Shown: in pieces, positions 45,436-55,141 of the stretch
Position numbering within the stretch: the stretch's first letter is position 1
How the letters are laid out: each line of letters begins with the position of its first letter
Origin: Kaustia mangrovi
GTDB lineage: Bacteria; Pseudomonadota; Alphaproteobacteria; Rhizobiales; Im1
Length of the DNA stretch: 64,000 bases
Assembly: GCF_015482775.1 (NCBI RefSeq)
Contig: NZ_CP058214.1
Span: 992,001 to 1,056,000 of the forward strand
Reading direction: 5' to 3'
Translations under genes and position numbers: made by a program
The notes under the pieces: model-generated
The model's input: the letters and a program-made list of their open reading frames with translations, nothing else
Told to the model about the DNA's origin: nothing
Databases searched by the model: none

Positions 45436-46593
45436 ATGGGTTCACACGAGAACGAGCTTCCCTCCGCCGTGACATTGCGGCGCCAGGTGATCTTCTGGGC
45501 CGTGACCTTCGTGGTCCTGGTGCTCTGCCTTTATGTGCTGCGCCAGATCCTCCTGCCCTTCATCGCCGGGCTGGCGCTCGCCTATTTCCTCGATCCGGTC
45601 GCCGACTGGCTCGAACGCCTCGGCCTGCCGCGCCTCGCCGCGACCTTCGTGATCCTCGGCCTGTTCCTGCTGGTCTTCGTGTTGGCCCTCCTGCTCGTCC
45701 TGCCGATCCTCGGCGACCAGATCGCAAGCTTCGCGCAGAAGCTACCGGGCTATGTGAACACGCTGGTCGCGCGCGCCAATGAGCTGACACCGCCCTGGCT
45801 CCTGGAGATGATCCAGCAGTCGGGGCCCAAGCTCTCCGGCTCGCTCTCCGACGTCGCAAGCCGGCTCGCCGGCTGGATCGGCTCGCTTCTGGGCTCGATC
45901 TGGAGCGGCGGCATGGCGCTCGTCAATCTCGTCTCGCTCGCCGTCGTCACCCCGATCGTCGCCTTCTACATGCTCGTCGACTGGGATCGCATGGTGGCCA
46001 GGGTCGATAGCTGGCTGCCGCGCGACCATGCCGAGACGATCCGCCAGCTCGCCCGCCAGATGAACGAGGCGGTGGCCGGCTTCATCCGCGGCCAGGGCAC
46101 GGTCTGCCTCTCGCTCGGCCTGTTCTACGCCGTATCCCTGACGGTGGCAGGTCTCGATTTCGGGCTGCTGATCGGCATCCTGTCGGGGCTCTTGAGCTTC
46201 ATTCCCTATATCGGCTCGCTGGTCGGAGGCATCCTCTCGATAGGCATGGCGCTGGTGCAGTTCTGGCCGGACTGGATCATGGTCCTCACCATTGCCGGCA
46301 TCTTCGCCATCGGCCAGTTCATCGAGGGCAACTTCCTGTCCCCGCTGCTCGTGGGGGATCGGGTGGGGTTGCATCCGGTCTGGCTGATGTTCGCGCTGTT
46401 CGCCTTCGGCTATCTGTTCGGCTTCGTCGGCCTGCTGCTCGCCGTGCCGATGGCGGCCTGCGTGGCGGTCCTGGTGCGCTATGCCTTGAAGCGCTATCTC
46501 TCGAGCCCACTTTATCTGGGAGGCTCCGGCCCCGATCCGGCGCGTGCCGGCGGCGAAGCGGGCCAGAACAGCGAGAGCGACCGAACCACGTGA
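45436..46593 (+). CDS. AI-2E family transporter (PerM-like permease)
   Basis: 385-aa inner-membrane protein with about eight membrane segments. Family features: VLRQILLPFIAGLALAYFLD near the N-terminus, the central VNLVSLAVVTPIVAFYMLVD, LLSFIPYIGSLVGGILSIGM and IEGNFLSPLLVGDRVGLHPV. The family includes TqsA and PerM; transport of AI-2 is only shown for a few members. Its stop overlaps the hdaA start (GTGA), so the genes are coupled. Confidence 0.9.
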   Translation: MGSHENELPSAVTLRRQVIFWAVTFVVLVLCLYVLRQILLPFIAGLALAYFLDPVADWLERLGLPRLAATFVILGLFLLVFVLALLLVLPILGDQIASFAQKLPGYVNTLVARANELTPPWLLEMIQQSGPKLSGSLSDVASRLAGWIGSLLGSIWSGGMALVNLVSLAVVTPIVAFYMLVDWDRMVARVDSWLPRDHAETIRQLARQMNEAVAGFIRGQGTVCLSLGLFYAVSLTVAGLDFGLLIGILSGLLSFIPYIGSLVGGILSIGMALVQFWPDWIMVLTIAGIFAIGQFIEGNFLSPLLVGDRVGLHPVWLMFALFAFGYLFGFVGLLLAVPMAACVAVLVRYALKRYLSSPLYLGGSGPDPARAGGEAGQNSESDRTT

Positions 46594-47309
46594 GCACCAC
46601 CAAGCCGACCGGACCGGGCGCAGGCGCGCAACTCGTCCTCGATCTCGGCCTGAGGCCCGCAATGGGCCGCGAGGACTTTCTCGTGGCACCGAGCAACGAG
46701 GCCGCCGTCGCCGCCATCGACCGCTGGCCGGACTGGCCGGCGCCCGTCCTTGTGCTCGTCGGGCCCGCCGGCAGCGGCAAGACCCATCTGGCCGAGGTCT
46801 GGCGCACGCGCTGCGATGCGGTGCGGATCACCGCGCGCGATCTCGACGAGGACATGGTGAAGGCGCTCGGCGAGGCGGGCACCGTGATCCTGGAGGACGC
46901 CCCGGGCCCGGCGCTCAACGAGCGTGCCCTCTTCCATCTCGTCAACCATCTGCGCGAGCTCGGCGGCTATCTGCTGATCACCTCGCGGAGCTATCCCGCG
47001 CAATGGGCAATTGCCCTGCCCGACCTCGCGACACGCCTGAAGGCGGCGGCCGTGACCGCACTGTCAGCGCCGGACGACATGCTTCTGCGCGGCGTTCTGG
47101 TCAAGCTGTTCCAGGACCGCCAGATCGCCGTCGACGAGGCGCTGATCAGCTACATGATCGCGCGCATGGAGCGCTCCATGGAGGCGGCCCGCACACTGGT
47201 GGAGGAGATCGACCGGCGGGCGCTCGCCGCACGCGCACCGGTCACGCGCCGCTTCGCCGGCCGTGTCATGGACGAGCTTTCAGACCCCGGCGAGCCCGAC
47301 GAGGAGTGA
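46590..47309 (+). CDS. hdaA: HdaA, DnaA regulatory inactivator
   Basis: 239 aa, a DnaA-like AAA+ protein without the DNA-binding domain IV. Residues 14-20, QLVLDLG, form a clamp-binding motif near the N-terminus. The Walker A loop is VGPAGSGKTHLAEVW, and AVTALSAPDDMLLRGVLVKL and RMERSMEAARTLVEEIDRRA are the late AAA+ parts. With the beta clamp it stimulates ATP hydrolysis by DnaA and so prevents extra rounds of replication. The start is GTG 46590, overlapping the PerM stop. Confidence 0.92.
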   Translation: MSTTKPTGPGAGAQLVLDLGLRPAMGREDFLVAPSNEAAVAAIDRWPDWPAPVLVLVGPAGSGKTHLAEVWRTRCDAVRITARDLDEDMVKALGEAGTVILEDAPGPALNERALFHLVNHLRELGGYLLITSRSYPAQWAIALPDLATRLKAAAVTALSAPDDMLLRGVLVKLFQDRQIAVDEALISYMIARMERSMEAARTLVEEIDRRALAARAPVTRRFAGRVMDELSDPGEPDEE

Positions 47310-47322
47310 GAGGAGATCTCCC

Positions 47323-47871
47323 ATGCCCGGCATAGACGACAATCGCCCCTTCATCCCGATCCGCATCGCCGTCCTCACCGTATCCGACACCCGTTCCCTG
47401 GAGGACGACCGGTCGGGTACGGTGCTGGCGTCGCGCATCGAGGAGGCAGGCCACATCCTCGCCGACCGGACGATCGTCCGGGACGAGCCGGACGAGATCC
47501 GGGCGACAGTCTCCGCCTGGATCGGCGACGAGGCGGTCGACGCGGTCATCACCACGGGCGGCACGGGGCTGACCGGCCGCGACATCACGCCGGAAGCCGT
47601 CGCCCCCCTCTTCGACAAGGTCATCGACGGCTTCTCCACCGTCTTTCACATGATCTCGTTTCCCAAGATCGGCACCTCCACCGTCCAGTCGCGCGTGACC
47701 GCCGGCGTGGCGAAGGGCACTTACGTGTTCTGCCTTCCGGGCTCTCCCGGCGCCTGCAAGGACGGCTGGGACGGCATCCTCGCAAACCAGCTCGACTACC
47801 GCTACATGCCGTGCAATTTCGTGGAGATCATGCCGCGGCTCGACGAGCATCTGAAACGGGCCAAGGGCTGA
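47323..47871 (+). CDS. moaB: Molybdenum cofactor biosynthesis protein MoaB / molybdopterin adenylyltransferase-like
   Basis: 182 aa of the MoaB/Mog fold that binds molybdopterin. VITTGGTGLTGRDITPEAVA and IGTSTVQSRVTAGVAKGTYV are the family signatures, and FCLPGSPGACKDGWDGIL follows. MoaB proteins may adenylylate molybdopterin or bind it. The ATG at 47323 has AGGAG at 47311-47315. The last 70 bases overlap the 3' end of the convergent TIGR04282 gene. No other molybdenum genes are in the window. Confidence 0.92.
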   Translation: MPGIDDNRPFIPIRIAVLTVSDTRSLEDDRSGTVLASRIEEAGHILADRTIVRDEPDEIRATVSAWIGDEAVDAVITTGGTGLTGRDITPEAVAPLFDKVIDGFSTVFHMISFPKIGTSTVQSRVTAGVAKGTYVFCLPGSPGACKDGWDGILANQLDYRYMPCNFVEIMPRLDEHLKRAKG

Positions 47872-48452
47872 CGCCGCCAGCGCCGGTAGCTCTCCATGTC
47901 GTCGACATCCTCCAGCATCCGCAGCCGCGCGACACGCAGGCCCTCCAGATTGGCGAGCGTGTCCTCGAGCGCATGCGGGCCCGACCAGCGCACGCCCTCG
48001 AACATGCGCACGATGCGCGGCCGGCGCCTCTGGCCGACGAGCCAGTAGCCGCCGTCGCACGCCGGCCCGAAGACGGCATCGTTCGCCCCGAGCGCCCGGA
48101 AGCCCTCGGCGATGTCGCGGCGTGCGATGTCCGGGATATCGCTGCCGACAATGAGGACGGGCCCGGGCGGCATCCGGTCGAACAAGCGCTGCATGCGGCA
48201 GCCGAGATCGCCCCCGCCCTGCCCGAGCACGCCGACGCCCGGCGGCCACGCGGCGTGGGCGGCCGCGCTGTCCGGCGCGACGGCGAGCCAAGTCTGCCAG
48301 CGCGGGTCGCTTCCCAGGCGGCGCACCAGCGCCCACAGCATCGCGCGATAGCAGCGGGTCGCCTCCACAAGCCCGACCTCGCGGCCGAGTCGCGTCTTCA
48401 CGCGGCCCAGCATCGGCGCCTTCGCCATGATGACGAGGCGGTTCGCGATCAT
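47802..48452 (-). CDS. TIGR04282-like (DUF2064) glycosyltransferase-family protein
   Basis: 216 aa. Nucleotidyl/glycosyltransferase A-type fold: N-terminal RLVIMAKAPMLGRVKTRLGR, then VLIVGSDIPDIARRDIAEGF and DAVFGPACDGGYWLVGQRR. The family is named for a proposed arsenosugar role, but many members lie in no such context and the true function is unclear. The start overlaps the stop of the TIGR04283 gene (ATGA). The C-terminal tail (LARFRCSSSRGMISTKLHGM) extends 70 bases into moaB on the other strand; the tail residues look like read-through sequence. Confidence 0.82.
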   Translation of the reverse strand: MIANRLVIMAKAPMLGRVKTRLGREVGLVEATRCYRAMLWALVRRLGSDPRWQTWLAVAPDSAAAHAAWPPGVGVLGQGGGDLGCRMQRLFDRMPPGPVLIVGSDIPDIARRDIAEGFRALGANDAVFGPACDGGYWLVGQRRRPRIVRMFEGVRWSGPHALEDTLANLEGLRVARLRMLEDVDDMESYRRWRRQPLARFRCSSSRGMISTKLHGM

Positions 48453-49138
48453 CCGTAGAGCCGCTTGATCCGGGCGAGGCTCACGCCGGCGGCGTAGAGC
48501 GTGAGGCACAGCGCGTTACGCGCCATCCGCCTCGGATACCCCTCCCGGCGATAGCGGTCGGCGCTCGTCGTCGCCGTATGGGCAAGCCGGGTGAGATGGC
48601 GCCGACCGATCCGGCGCACGAGGTCCACATCCTCCATCAGCGGCAGGGCGCTGTAACCGCCGAGCCGCTCGTAGAAGGCGCGCGAGATGAGCAGGCCCTG
48701 ATCGCCATAGGGCAGAGCCATGAGCCAGTAGCGCAGGCCGACGATCCGCTCCAGGAGGCGCGGCCAGGCACCGCGGTCGTCGAGCCTGAAGCGGAAGACG
48801 GCCGCCCTTTCGGCGTCGCCCGAGACCTGCGTCTCCTCGATGAACCGCCGCACCTCGTGCTCCCAGCCCGGTTCGAGAAGCGTGTCGGCATGCAGGAACA
48901 GGAGCCATTCCCCGCGCGCCGCATCCGCACCGGCGGCCAGTTGCCCGCCCCGTCCGCCCTTGGCCCTGACGATATCGCCGCCGGCCGCATCGGCGATGTC
49001 CAGCGTCTCGTCGTGCGATCCGCCGTCGACCACGACAAGCTGCTTCACCAGCCCCGAGATCACGCCGGGCACGAGGCTCGACAGGACCGGTACCAGCGTA
49101 CCGGCGGCGTTGAGCGTGGGTATGACGACCGTCAGCAT
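48449..49138 (-). CDS. TIGR04283-like family 2 glycosyltransferase
   Basis: 229 aa with a GT-A fold: VVIPTLNAAGTLVPVLSSLV, QLVVVDGGSHDETLDIADAA, RGEWLLFLHADTLLEPGWEH (the D-x-D-like metal region) and GDQGLLISRAFYERLGGYSA. It commonly occurs as a pair with TIGR04282, as here where the two overlap by 4 bases. The acceptor sugar is unknown. Start Met is at 49138, next to the first strand; Met 49153 would add five residues, and neither has a clear ribosome site. Confidence 0.84.
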   Translation of the reverse strand: MLTVVIPTLNAAGTLVPVLSSLVPGVISGLVKQLVVVDGGSHDETLDIADAAGGDIVRAKGGRGGQLAAGADAARGEWLLFLHADTLLEPGWEHEVRRFIEETQVSGDAERAAVFRFRLDDRGAWPRLLERIVGLRYWLMALPYGDQGLLISRAFYERLGGYSALPLMEDVDLVRRIGRRHLTRLAHTATTSADRYRREGYPRRMARNALCLTLYAAGVSLARIKRLYG

Positions 49139-49247
49139 GATGCGGTGCAGCATAGCCGATGCCGGCCATGCTGCAAACTCCCCGTGTTCCCCGGCCTTCG
49201 CGTCTTTTGTTCTTGTTATGTTCCTTGACCGGGTTTATCATGCCCGC

Positions 49248-50357
49248 ATGACGACGCTGATTGACCATAGGCCGTCCGCCCCCCAGGTGCCTCCGCCTCC
49301 CGGCCATGAGCGGGGCCGGGGCGCGCGCTCCAATGCGAGCGGGCGCTACGAGCGCGAGGCCCGCCTGATCTTCGACGACGGCTGGGGAACGCTGGAGGAG
49401 GAGACGCGGCTTTCCACCTCGGTGACCGAGGAACGGCCGAAGACCATCATCACACGCAATTCCTCGCCCGATATCGGCTTCGACCGGTCGATCAATCCCT
49501 ATCGCGGCTGCGAGCACGGCTGCTCCTACTGCTATGCCCGCCCGAGCCATGCCTATATGGGCTTGTCTCCGGGGCTCGATTTCGAGAGCCGGCTGTTCGC
49601 AAAGCCCAATGCGCCGGAGCTTCTGCGCAGGGAGCTTTCGGATCCGAAATACACGCCCCGCACCATCGCGCTCGGCACCAATACCGACCCCTATCAGCCG
49701 ATAGAGCGGCAATACCGCATCACGCGCGGCATTCTGGAGGTGCTCGCCGAGCTCGACCACCCGGTCGGCATCGTCACCAAATCCGCGCTTGTGACGCGCG
49801 ACATCGACATTCTGGGCCCCATGGCGGAGAAGGGGCTCGCCAAGGTCGCGCTCTCCGTGACGACCCTCGATCCGTCGCTCTCGCGCGCCATGGAACCGCG
49901 CGCCAGCACGCCTGCAAGGCGGCTTCGCGCTCTGGAGATGCTGAACAATGCGGGCATCCCGACCGCTGTCATGGTGGCCCCGGTCATCCCGGCGCTCAAT
50001 GACCGCGAGATCGAGGCGATCCTCAAGGCCGCCTCGGCCGCCGGCGTGGGCGAGGCCGGCTACGTCCTCCTGCGCCTGCCGCTGGAGGTGCGCGACATCT
50101 TCCGGGAATGGCTCATGGCGGAGCGGCCGGACGCGGCTGGCCACGTCCTCTCCCTCATCCGCTCCATGCGCGAGGGCAAGGACTACGACGCGACCTGGGG
50201 CCGCCGCCAGACGGGCACCGGCCCCTATGCCTGGACCATGGGCCGGCGGTTCGAGCTCGCCTGCAAGACGCTCGGTCTGAACAGGCGCCGCCTGAGCCTC
50301 AATACGGACCTCTTCAAGCGTCCGCCGCAAAAGGGCGAGCAACTCAGCCTGCTGTGA
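49248..50357 (+). CDS. PA0069-family radical SAM protein
   Basis: 369 aa. The iron-sulfur site is C-x3-C-x2-C in [17 protein letters not shown]. Family stretches include [52 protein letters not shown] and the C-terminal [17 protein letters not shown]. Radical SAM proteins make a 5'-deoxyadenosyl radical; the reaction of this family, related to spore photoproduct lyase-like proteins, is not known. It is divergent from the TIGR04283 gene. Confidence 0.9.
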   Translation: MTTLIDHRPSAPQVPPPPGHERGRGARSNASGRYEREARLIFDDGWGTLEEETRLSTSVTEERPKTIITRNSSPDIGFDRSINPYRGCEHGCSYCYARPSHAYMGLSPGLDFESRLFAKPNAPELLRRELSDPKYTPRTIALGTNTDPYQPIERQYRITRGILEVLAELDHPVGIVTKSALVTRDIDILGPMAEKGLAKVALSVTTLDPSLSRAMEPRASTPARRLRALEMLNNAGIPTAVMVAPVIPALNDREIEAILKAASAAGVGEAGYVLLRLPLEVRDIFREWLMAERPDAAGHVLSLIRSMREGKDYDATWGRRQTGTGPYAWTMGRRFELACKTLGLNRRRLSLNTDLFKRPPQKGEQLSLL

Positions 50358-50390
50358 GCGGAGCGGAAAGCCCCCTCTTTGCGCCCCTCG

Positions 50391-50420
50391 CCGCTCATGC
50401 CCGCGGAGGCGGGCATCCAG
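50391..50420. repeat. Short extragenic palindrome
   Basis: Inverted repeat ATGCCCGC-ggag-GCGGGCAT at 50397-50416, framed by CCGCTC at 50391-50396. It shares the CCGCTCAT start with the 4017-4089 repeat and lies between the radical SAM gene and rnhB. Confidence 0.6.
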
Positions 50421-50505
50421 GGGCGGATCGCGAGGGAATTTCAATCCCGCCGCAATCCGCTCCGGCCATATTGCCGTCCGGCGGGGCCTCGGCCAGACTG
50501 CCGGC

Positions 50506-51153
50506 ATGCGGCAAGCCGATTCGAGAACGCCTGCGGGGCCCGACTACATGCACGAGATGCGTCTCGCGGCGGAAGGGACAGGGCCCGTGGCGGGGGTGGA
50601 CGAGGCCGGCCGCGGCCCCTGGGCCGGGCCCGTCGTCGCCGCGGCCGTCGTGCTCGATCCGCGGAACATCCCCGAGGGGCTCGACGATTCCAAGCGCCTC
50701 ACCGCGCAGCGCCGCGAGGCGCTGTTCGAGGAGATCATGGCCCGCGCCCACGCTGTCGCCGTGGAGGCGCCGGTGGAGCGGATCGACCGCGACAACATCC
50801 ATCGGGCCACATTGTGGGCCATGGCGGAGGCCTGCCGGGCCCTGCCCGTCGCCCCCGCCTCAGCGCTGATCGACGGGCGCCACTGCCCCCCGCTCGCTTG
50901 CCGGACGCACGCACTGATCGGCGGCGACGGACTGTCGCTCTCCATAGCGGCGGCCTCCATCGTCGCCAAGGTCACCCGCGACCGGCTGATGGTCGCGCTC
51001 GGCCGCGACTATCCCGAATACGGCTTCGAGCGGCACAAGGGCTATGGCACCCCGGAGCACCGCATGGTGCTCGACCTGCTCGGCCCCACCCCCCATCACA
51101 GGCGCTCCTTCGCGCCCATTCGCGCGCTCGTCGAAAGAGCGCCCGCCGATTAA
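50506..51153 (+). CDS. rnhB: Ribonuclease HII
   Basis: Cuts RNA in RNA-DNA hybrids and at single ribonucleotides in DNA. 215 aa. The first active-site Asp and Glu are in [56 protein letters not shown] and [20 protein letters not shown] follow in family order. The stop (TAA) overlaps a probable CtrA box for ccrM. The start ATG 50506 has no clear ribosome site, and a few in-frame alternatives downstream exist. Confidence 0.95.
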   Translation: MRQADSRTPAGPDYMHEMRLAAEGTGPVAGVDEAGRGPWAGPVVAAAVVLDPRNIPEGLDDSKRLTAQRREALFEEIMARAHAVAVEAPVERIDRDNIHRATLWAMAEACRALPVAPASALIDGRHCPPLACRTHALIGGDGLSLSIAAASIVAKVTRDRLMVALGRDYPEYGFERHKGYGTPEHRMVLDLLGPTPHHRRSFAPIRALVERAPAD

Positions 51154-51180
51154 TCCAAACTTTACGCTCTCCCGCGATTC
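51150..51180 (+). promoter_or_regulatory. Candidate CtrA box and methylatable GANTC site before ccrM
   Basis: TTAA at 51150-51153, seven bases, then TTTA at 51161-51164 is one mismatch from the CtrA pattern TTAA-N7-TTAA. GATTC at 51176-51180 is a GANTC site, the target of CcrM itself. Caulobacter ccrM is CtrA-activated and has GANTC sites in its leader, so the arrangement fits. No footprint evidence exists here. Confidence 0.55.
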
Positions 51181-51206
51181 TCAGTGGCTCCTGAACGAGT
51201 TAGTGA

Positions 51207-52331
<1,125 letters not shown>

Positions 52332-52587
52332 GCGCCCGCCCTCGACGCGGAATAACGAAACTGTTTCAGGGCCTTGCCGCCACCACCGGACTCTATTTGT
52401 CCGCCCGGTGAGGCAAGGTCCTGTTTTGACTCCGCGATCGCGCAATCATGCATCGCCCCCGTATCAGGGCGCTCTTGAGCAGGGCCCTTCGATCGCGCCT
52501 CCCGGTTGCGCCCCTGGCTCACGCCCGCGGAATTCGGGCCCCGGCGGCCTGAGCGCGAAAGGCGATTCAATCTCGCAGAACCCCGCG

Positions 52588-53729
52588 CTACGCCCCTGAA
52601 GCGACTCCGCTTTCGCGCACCGGCCGGTCCCAGTCCGGCCCCAGCACATGGCGCACGACCTTGCGCATGACATTCGGCAGAGCCTCCCCGTCGAGATCGG
52701 CGCGCGCCACCCAGCGATACCCCGCCCGGCCATCCGCCTCGTGATCGACCGGCTCTTGCGCGCGCCACACCTCAAGCTCCAGATGGAAATGCGTGAAGGT
52801 GTGCTCCACCCGCCCGGGCAGCGCCTGCCACGGCACGGTGAGCGGCGCGGCGGAGGCCGGGCTGGCGTCCGCTTCGTCAGCCACCGCCCAGGGGCTCGAG
52901 GGGACCTCCAGCATGCCGCCGAGCAGGCCCTGTTCGGGCCGGCGGCGCAGCAGCACGGCGCCGTCCGCCCGCTCCACCCAGAAGGCGATGCCGGAGCGCG
53001 TCGGGCGTTTCGCCTTGCGCCTCTTGCGCGGCAGCTCTTCGGCAAGGCCGCGCGCCCGTCCCTGGCAAGGATCCGACCACGGACAGATCAGGCAGTTCGC
53101 CTTGCGCGGCGCGCACACCGTCGCGCCGAGATCCATGAGCGCCTGGGCGAAGTCGCCCGCCCGCTCCTGCGGCACCAAGTTCTCCGCATGGGCCTTCAGG
53201 CGCGGCTTGGCATCCGGCAAGGGCTCCTCGACGGCGAAGAGCCGCGCCATCACGCGCTCCACATTGCCGTCGACGGCCGCTGCCGGCCGGTCGAACGCGA
53301 TCGCCGCGATGGCCGCGGAGGTGTAGACGCCGATCCCCGGCAGTCCCTTCAGCGCGTCCACCTCCTGCGGGAACTGCCCGCCATGGCGCTCGACGACTTC
53401 CCTTGCGCATTTGTGGAGATTGCGGGCCCGCGCGTAATAGCCGAGCCCCGCCCATTCGCGCAGGATATCGTCGAGGGGGCCGAGGCGAGCGCCTCCACAT
53501 CCGGCCAGCGCGCAACGAAGCGCAGGAAATAGTCGCGCACCGCCGCGACCGTCGTCTGCTGCAGCATGATCTCGCTCAGCCAGACGCGATAAGGATCAGC
53601 CGTCTCCCCCGGCCGGGCCCGCCACGGCAGGTCGCGGCGATGACGGTCGTACCAGGCGAGAAGGCTCTGCGCCATCACACGCGCGTGATCGCGATGGGCT
53701 TGGTCCGGGCTGGTGCGCGTCAAGGACAT
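52588..53729 (-). pseudogene. mutY: A/G-specific adenine DNA glycosylase, interrupted by a single-base frameshift
   Basis: MutY removes adenine mispaired with 8-oxoguanine. The N-terminal part ([20 protein letters not shown], then [17 protein letters not shown]) is in the frame of ATG 53729. The rest is in another frame: [33 protein letters not shown] with the catalytic Asp, the Fe-S cysteines in ATVCAPRKANCLICPWSDPC, and a Nudix-like C-terminal domain. The break is in the GGGGG run 53475-53479; adding one G restores [20 protein letters not shown]. All else is intact, so this is either a sequencing error or a recent mutation. Confidence 0.88.
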
Positions 53730-53815
53730 TTCCTATAGTCTGGCGTGGATCGGAAAGCGGTCACGGGGTCCCCACCGAGGGCCTATCACGAAACACGTGG
53801 CATCGGCACGCGGCA

Positions 53816-54337
53816 ATGTCCAAACCCCTCTGGAACCACTTCGCAGGGCTGACACGCGCGACATTCGAGCGCTACGGCTTCGCCTATGCCGAGATCCTGT
53901 CGCAATGGCCGGCTATCGTGGGAGAGGAACTGGCGGCGATCAGCCAGCCGGAACGCCTGCGCTGGCCCCGGCTCTCGCCGCTCGAGGCAGAGGACAGCAA
54001 GGCGCGGCGCCAGCGCAAATATGGCGGCACGCTGGTGATCCGCGTCACGCACGGACGCGCGCTGGAGGTGCAGCACGACACGCCGCGCATCATGGAGCGG
54101 ATCAACAGCTATTACGGATATGCGGCCATCGCGGAGCTGAAGGTCATCCAGGGGCCGCTTGCCCGGCGCGGCGACCGTGGCGCCCACCCGCCCGCGCCCC
54201 CGACGCTCGATGCGCCCGAGGAGCGCGCGCTCAGGCGCGAGATATCCGACATAGAGGATGACGGGCTGCGCAAGGCGCTGCACCGGCTCGGCCGCGGCGT
54301 GAAGACCAGGAGCAGGCACCCGCGCAAGACCGCGTGA
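53816..54337 (+). CDS. DUF721 / DciA-like protein
   Basis: 173 aa. The DUF721 part covers most of the protein: FERYGFAYAEILSQWPAIVG, GTLVIRVTHGRALEVQHDTP and MERINSYYGYAAIAELKVIQ. The C-terminal tail is Arg-rich. DciA proteins help load the replicative helicase in bacteria lacking DnaC; a like role is inferred, and the domain is present but function in this organism is unproven. It is divergent from mutY and before dsbA. Confidence 0.82.
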   Translation: MSKPLWNHFAGLTRATFERYGFAYAEILSQWPAIVGEELAAISQPERLRWPRLSPLEAEDSKARRQRKYGGTLVIRVTHGRALEVQHDTPRIMERINSYYGYAAIAELKVIQGPLARRGDRGAHPPAPPTLDAPEERALRREISDIEDDGLRKALHRLGRGVKTRSRHPRKTA

Positions 54338-54412
54338 ACGCCGCCCGCCCCTTGTCCACAGCCGACAAAAAGGCTGTCATTTTGAAACAATATCTAGTAG
54401 TCAGGAGATAGG

Positions 54413-55093
54413 ATGAAACTAGATCGTCGAAAGCTTGTGACCGGAACCATGGCCCTCGGCATCGCAGCCGGGCTCGACGGCTATTTCGGGCTCAATGGCC
54501 GGTCGGGATTCGGGCCCGCAAGCGCCGAAGCCGCAGCGGCGGATGCCGATCCCGCCGAGCTCGCCAAGCCGGGCCCGATGGGCGACATGGCGCTGGGCGA
54601 GGAGGACGCGCCGGTCACCATCGTCGAATACGCCTCGATGACCTGCCCGCACTGCGCGAACTTCCACACCGAGACCTTCCCCAAGCTGAAGGAAGAGTTC
54701 ATCGACACGGGCAAGGTGCGCTTCGTGTTCCGCGAATTCCCGTTCGACGATCTCGCGCTCGCCGCCTTCATGGTCGCGCGCTGCGCGCCGGAGGACAAGT
54801 ATTTCCCGATGATCGACATCCTGTTCGAGCAGCAGTCGACATGGGCCGGGCGCGGCGCCGATCCGCGCGAGGAGCTGTTCAAGATCGCCAAGCTCTCCGG
54901 CATGACGCGCGAGAAATTCGACGCCTGCCTGAAGGACGAGGAAATCGCCCGCGGCATCATGGCGGTGCGCGAGCGCGGCGCGAACGAGTTCGGCATCGAT
55001 TCCACACCGACCTTCTTCGTCAACGGCAAGCTGCTGAGCGGCAACCGGCCGTTGGAAGAGTTCGAGAACGCCATCAATGCGGCGCTCGGCTGA
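54413..55093 (+). CDS. DsbA-family thiol:disulfide oxidoreductase
   Basis: 226 aa, exported. An N-terminal hydrophobic stretch (RKLVTGTMALGIAAGLDGYF, twin-Arg-like only weakly) leads to a thioredoxin fold with the active site Cys78-Pro-His-Cys81 in YASMTCPHCANFHTETFPKL. The cis-proline is in DSTPTFFVNGKLL. It introduces or rearranges disulfides in periplasmic proteins. The ATG at 54413 follows AGGAG. It lies 48 bases before smc on the same strand. Confidence 0.92.
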   Translation: MKLDRRKLVTGTMALGIAAGLDGYFGLNGRSGFGPASAEAAAADADPAELAKPGPMGDMALGEEDAPVTIVEYASMTCPHCANFHTETFPKLKEEFIDTGKVRFVFREFPFDDLALAAFMVARCAPEDKYFPMIDILFEQQSTWAGRGADPREELFKIAKLSGMTREKFDACLKDEEIARGIMAVRERGANEFGIDSTPTFFVNGKLLSGNRPLEEFENAINAALG

Positions 55094-55141
55094 CGATGGA
55101 GCCGACACCGATGGGGTGAGCGGAAGGGGCGCAAACCGGGG

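Noticed and set aside
54413-54480. Twin-arginine signal on the DsbA-like protein
   Set aside because: RRKLVTG has two arginines but lacks the full S-R-R-x-F-L-K pattern, so it is more likely a Sec signal or anchor.
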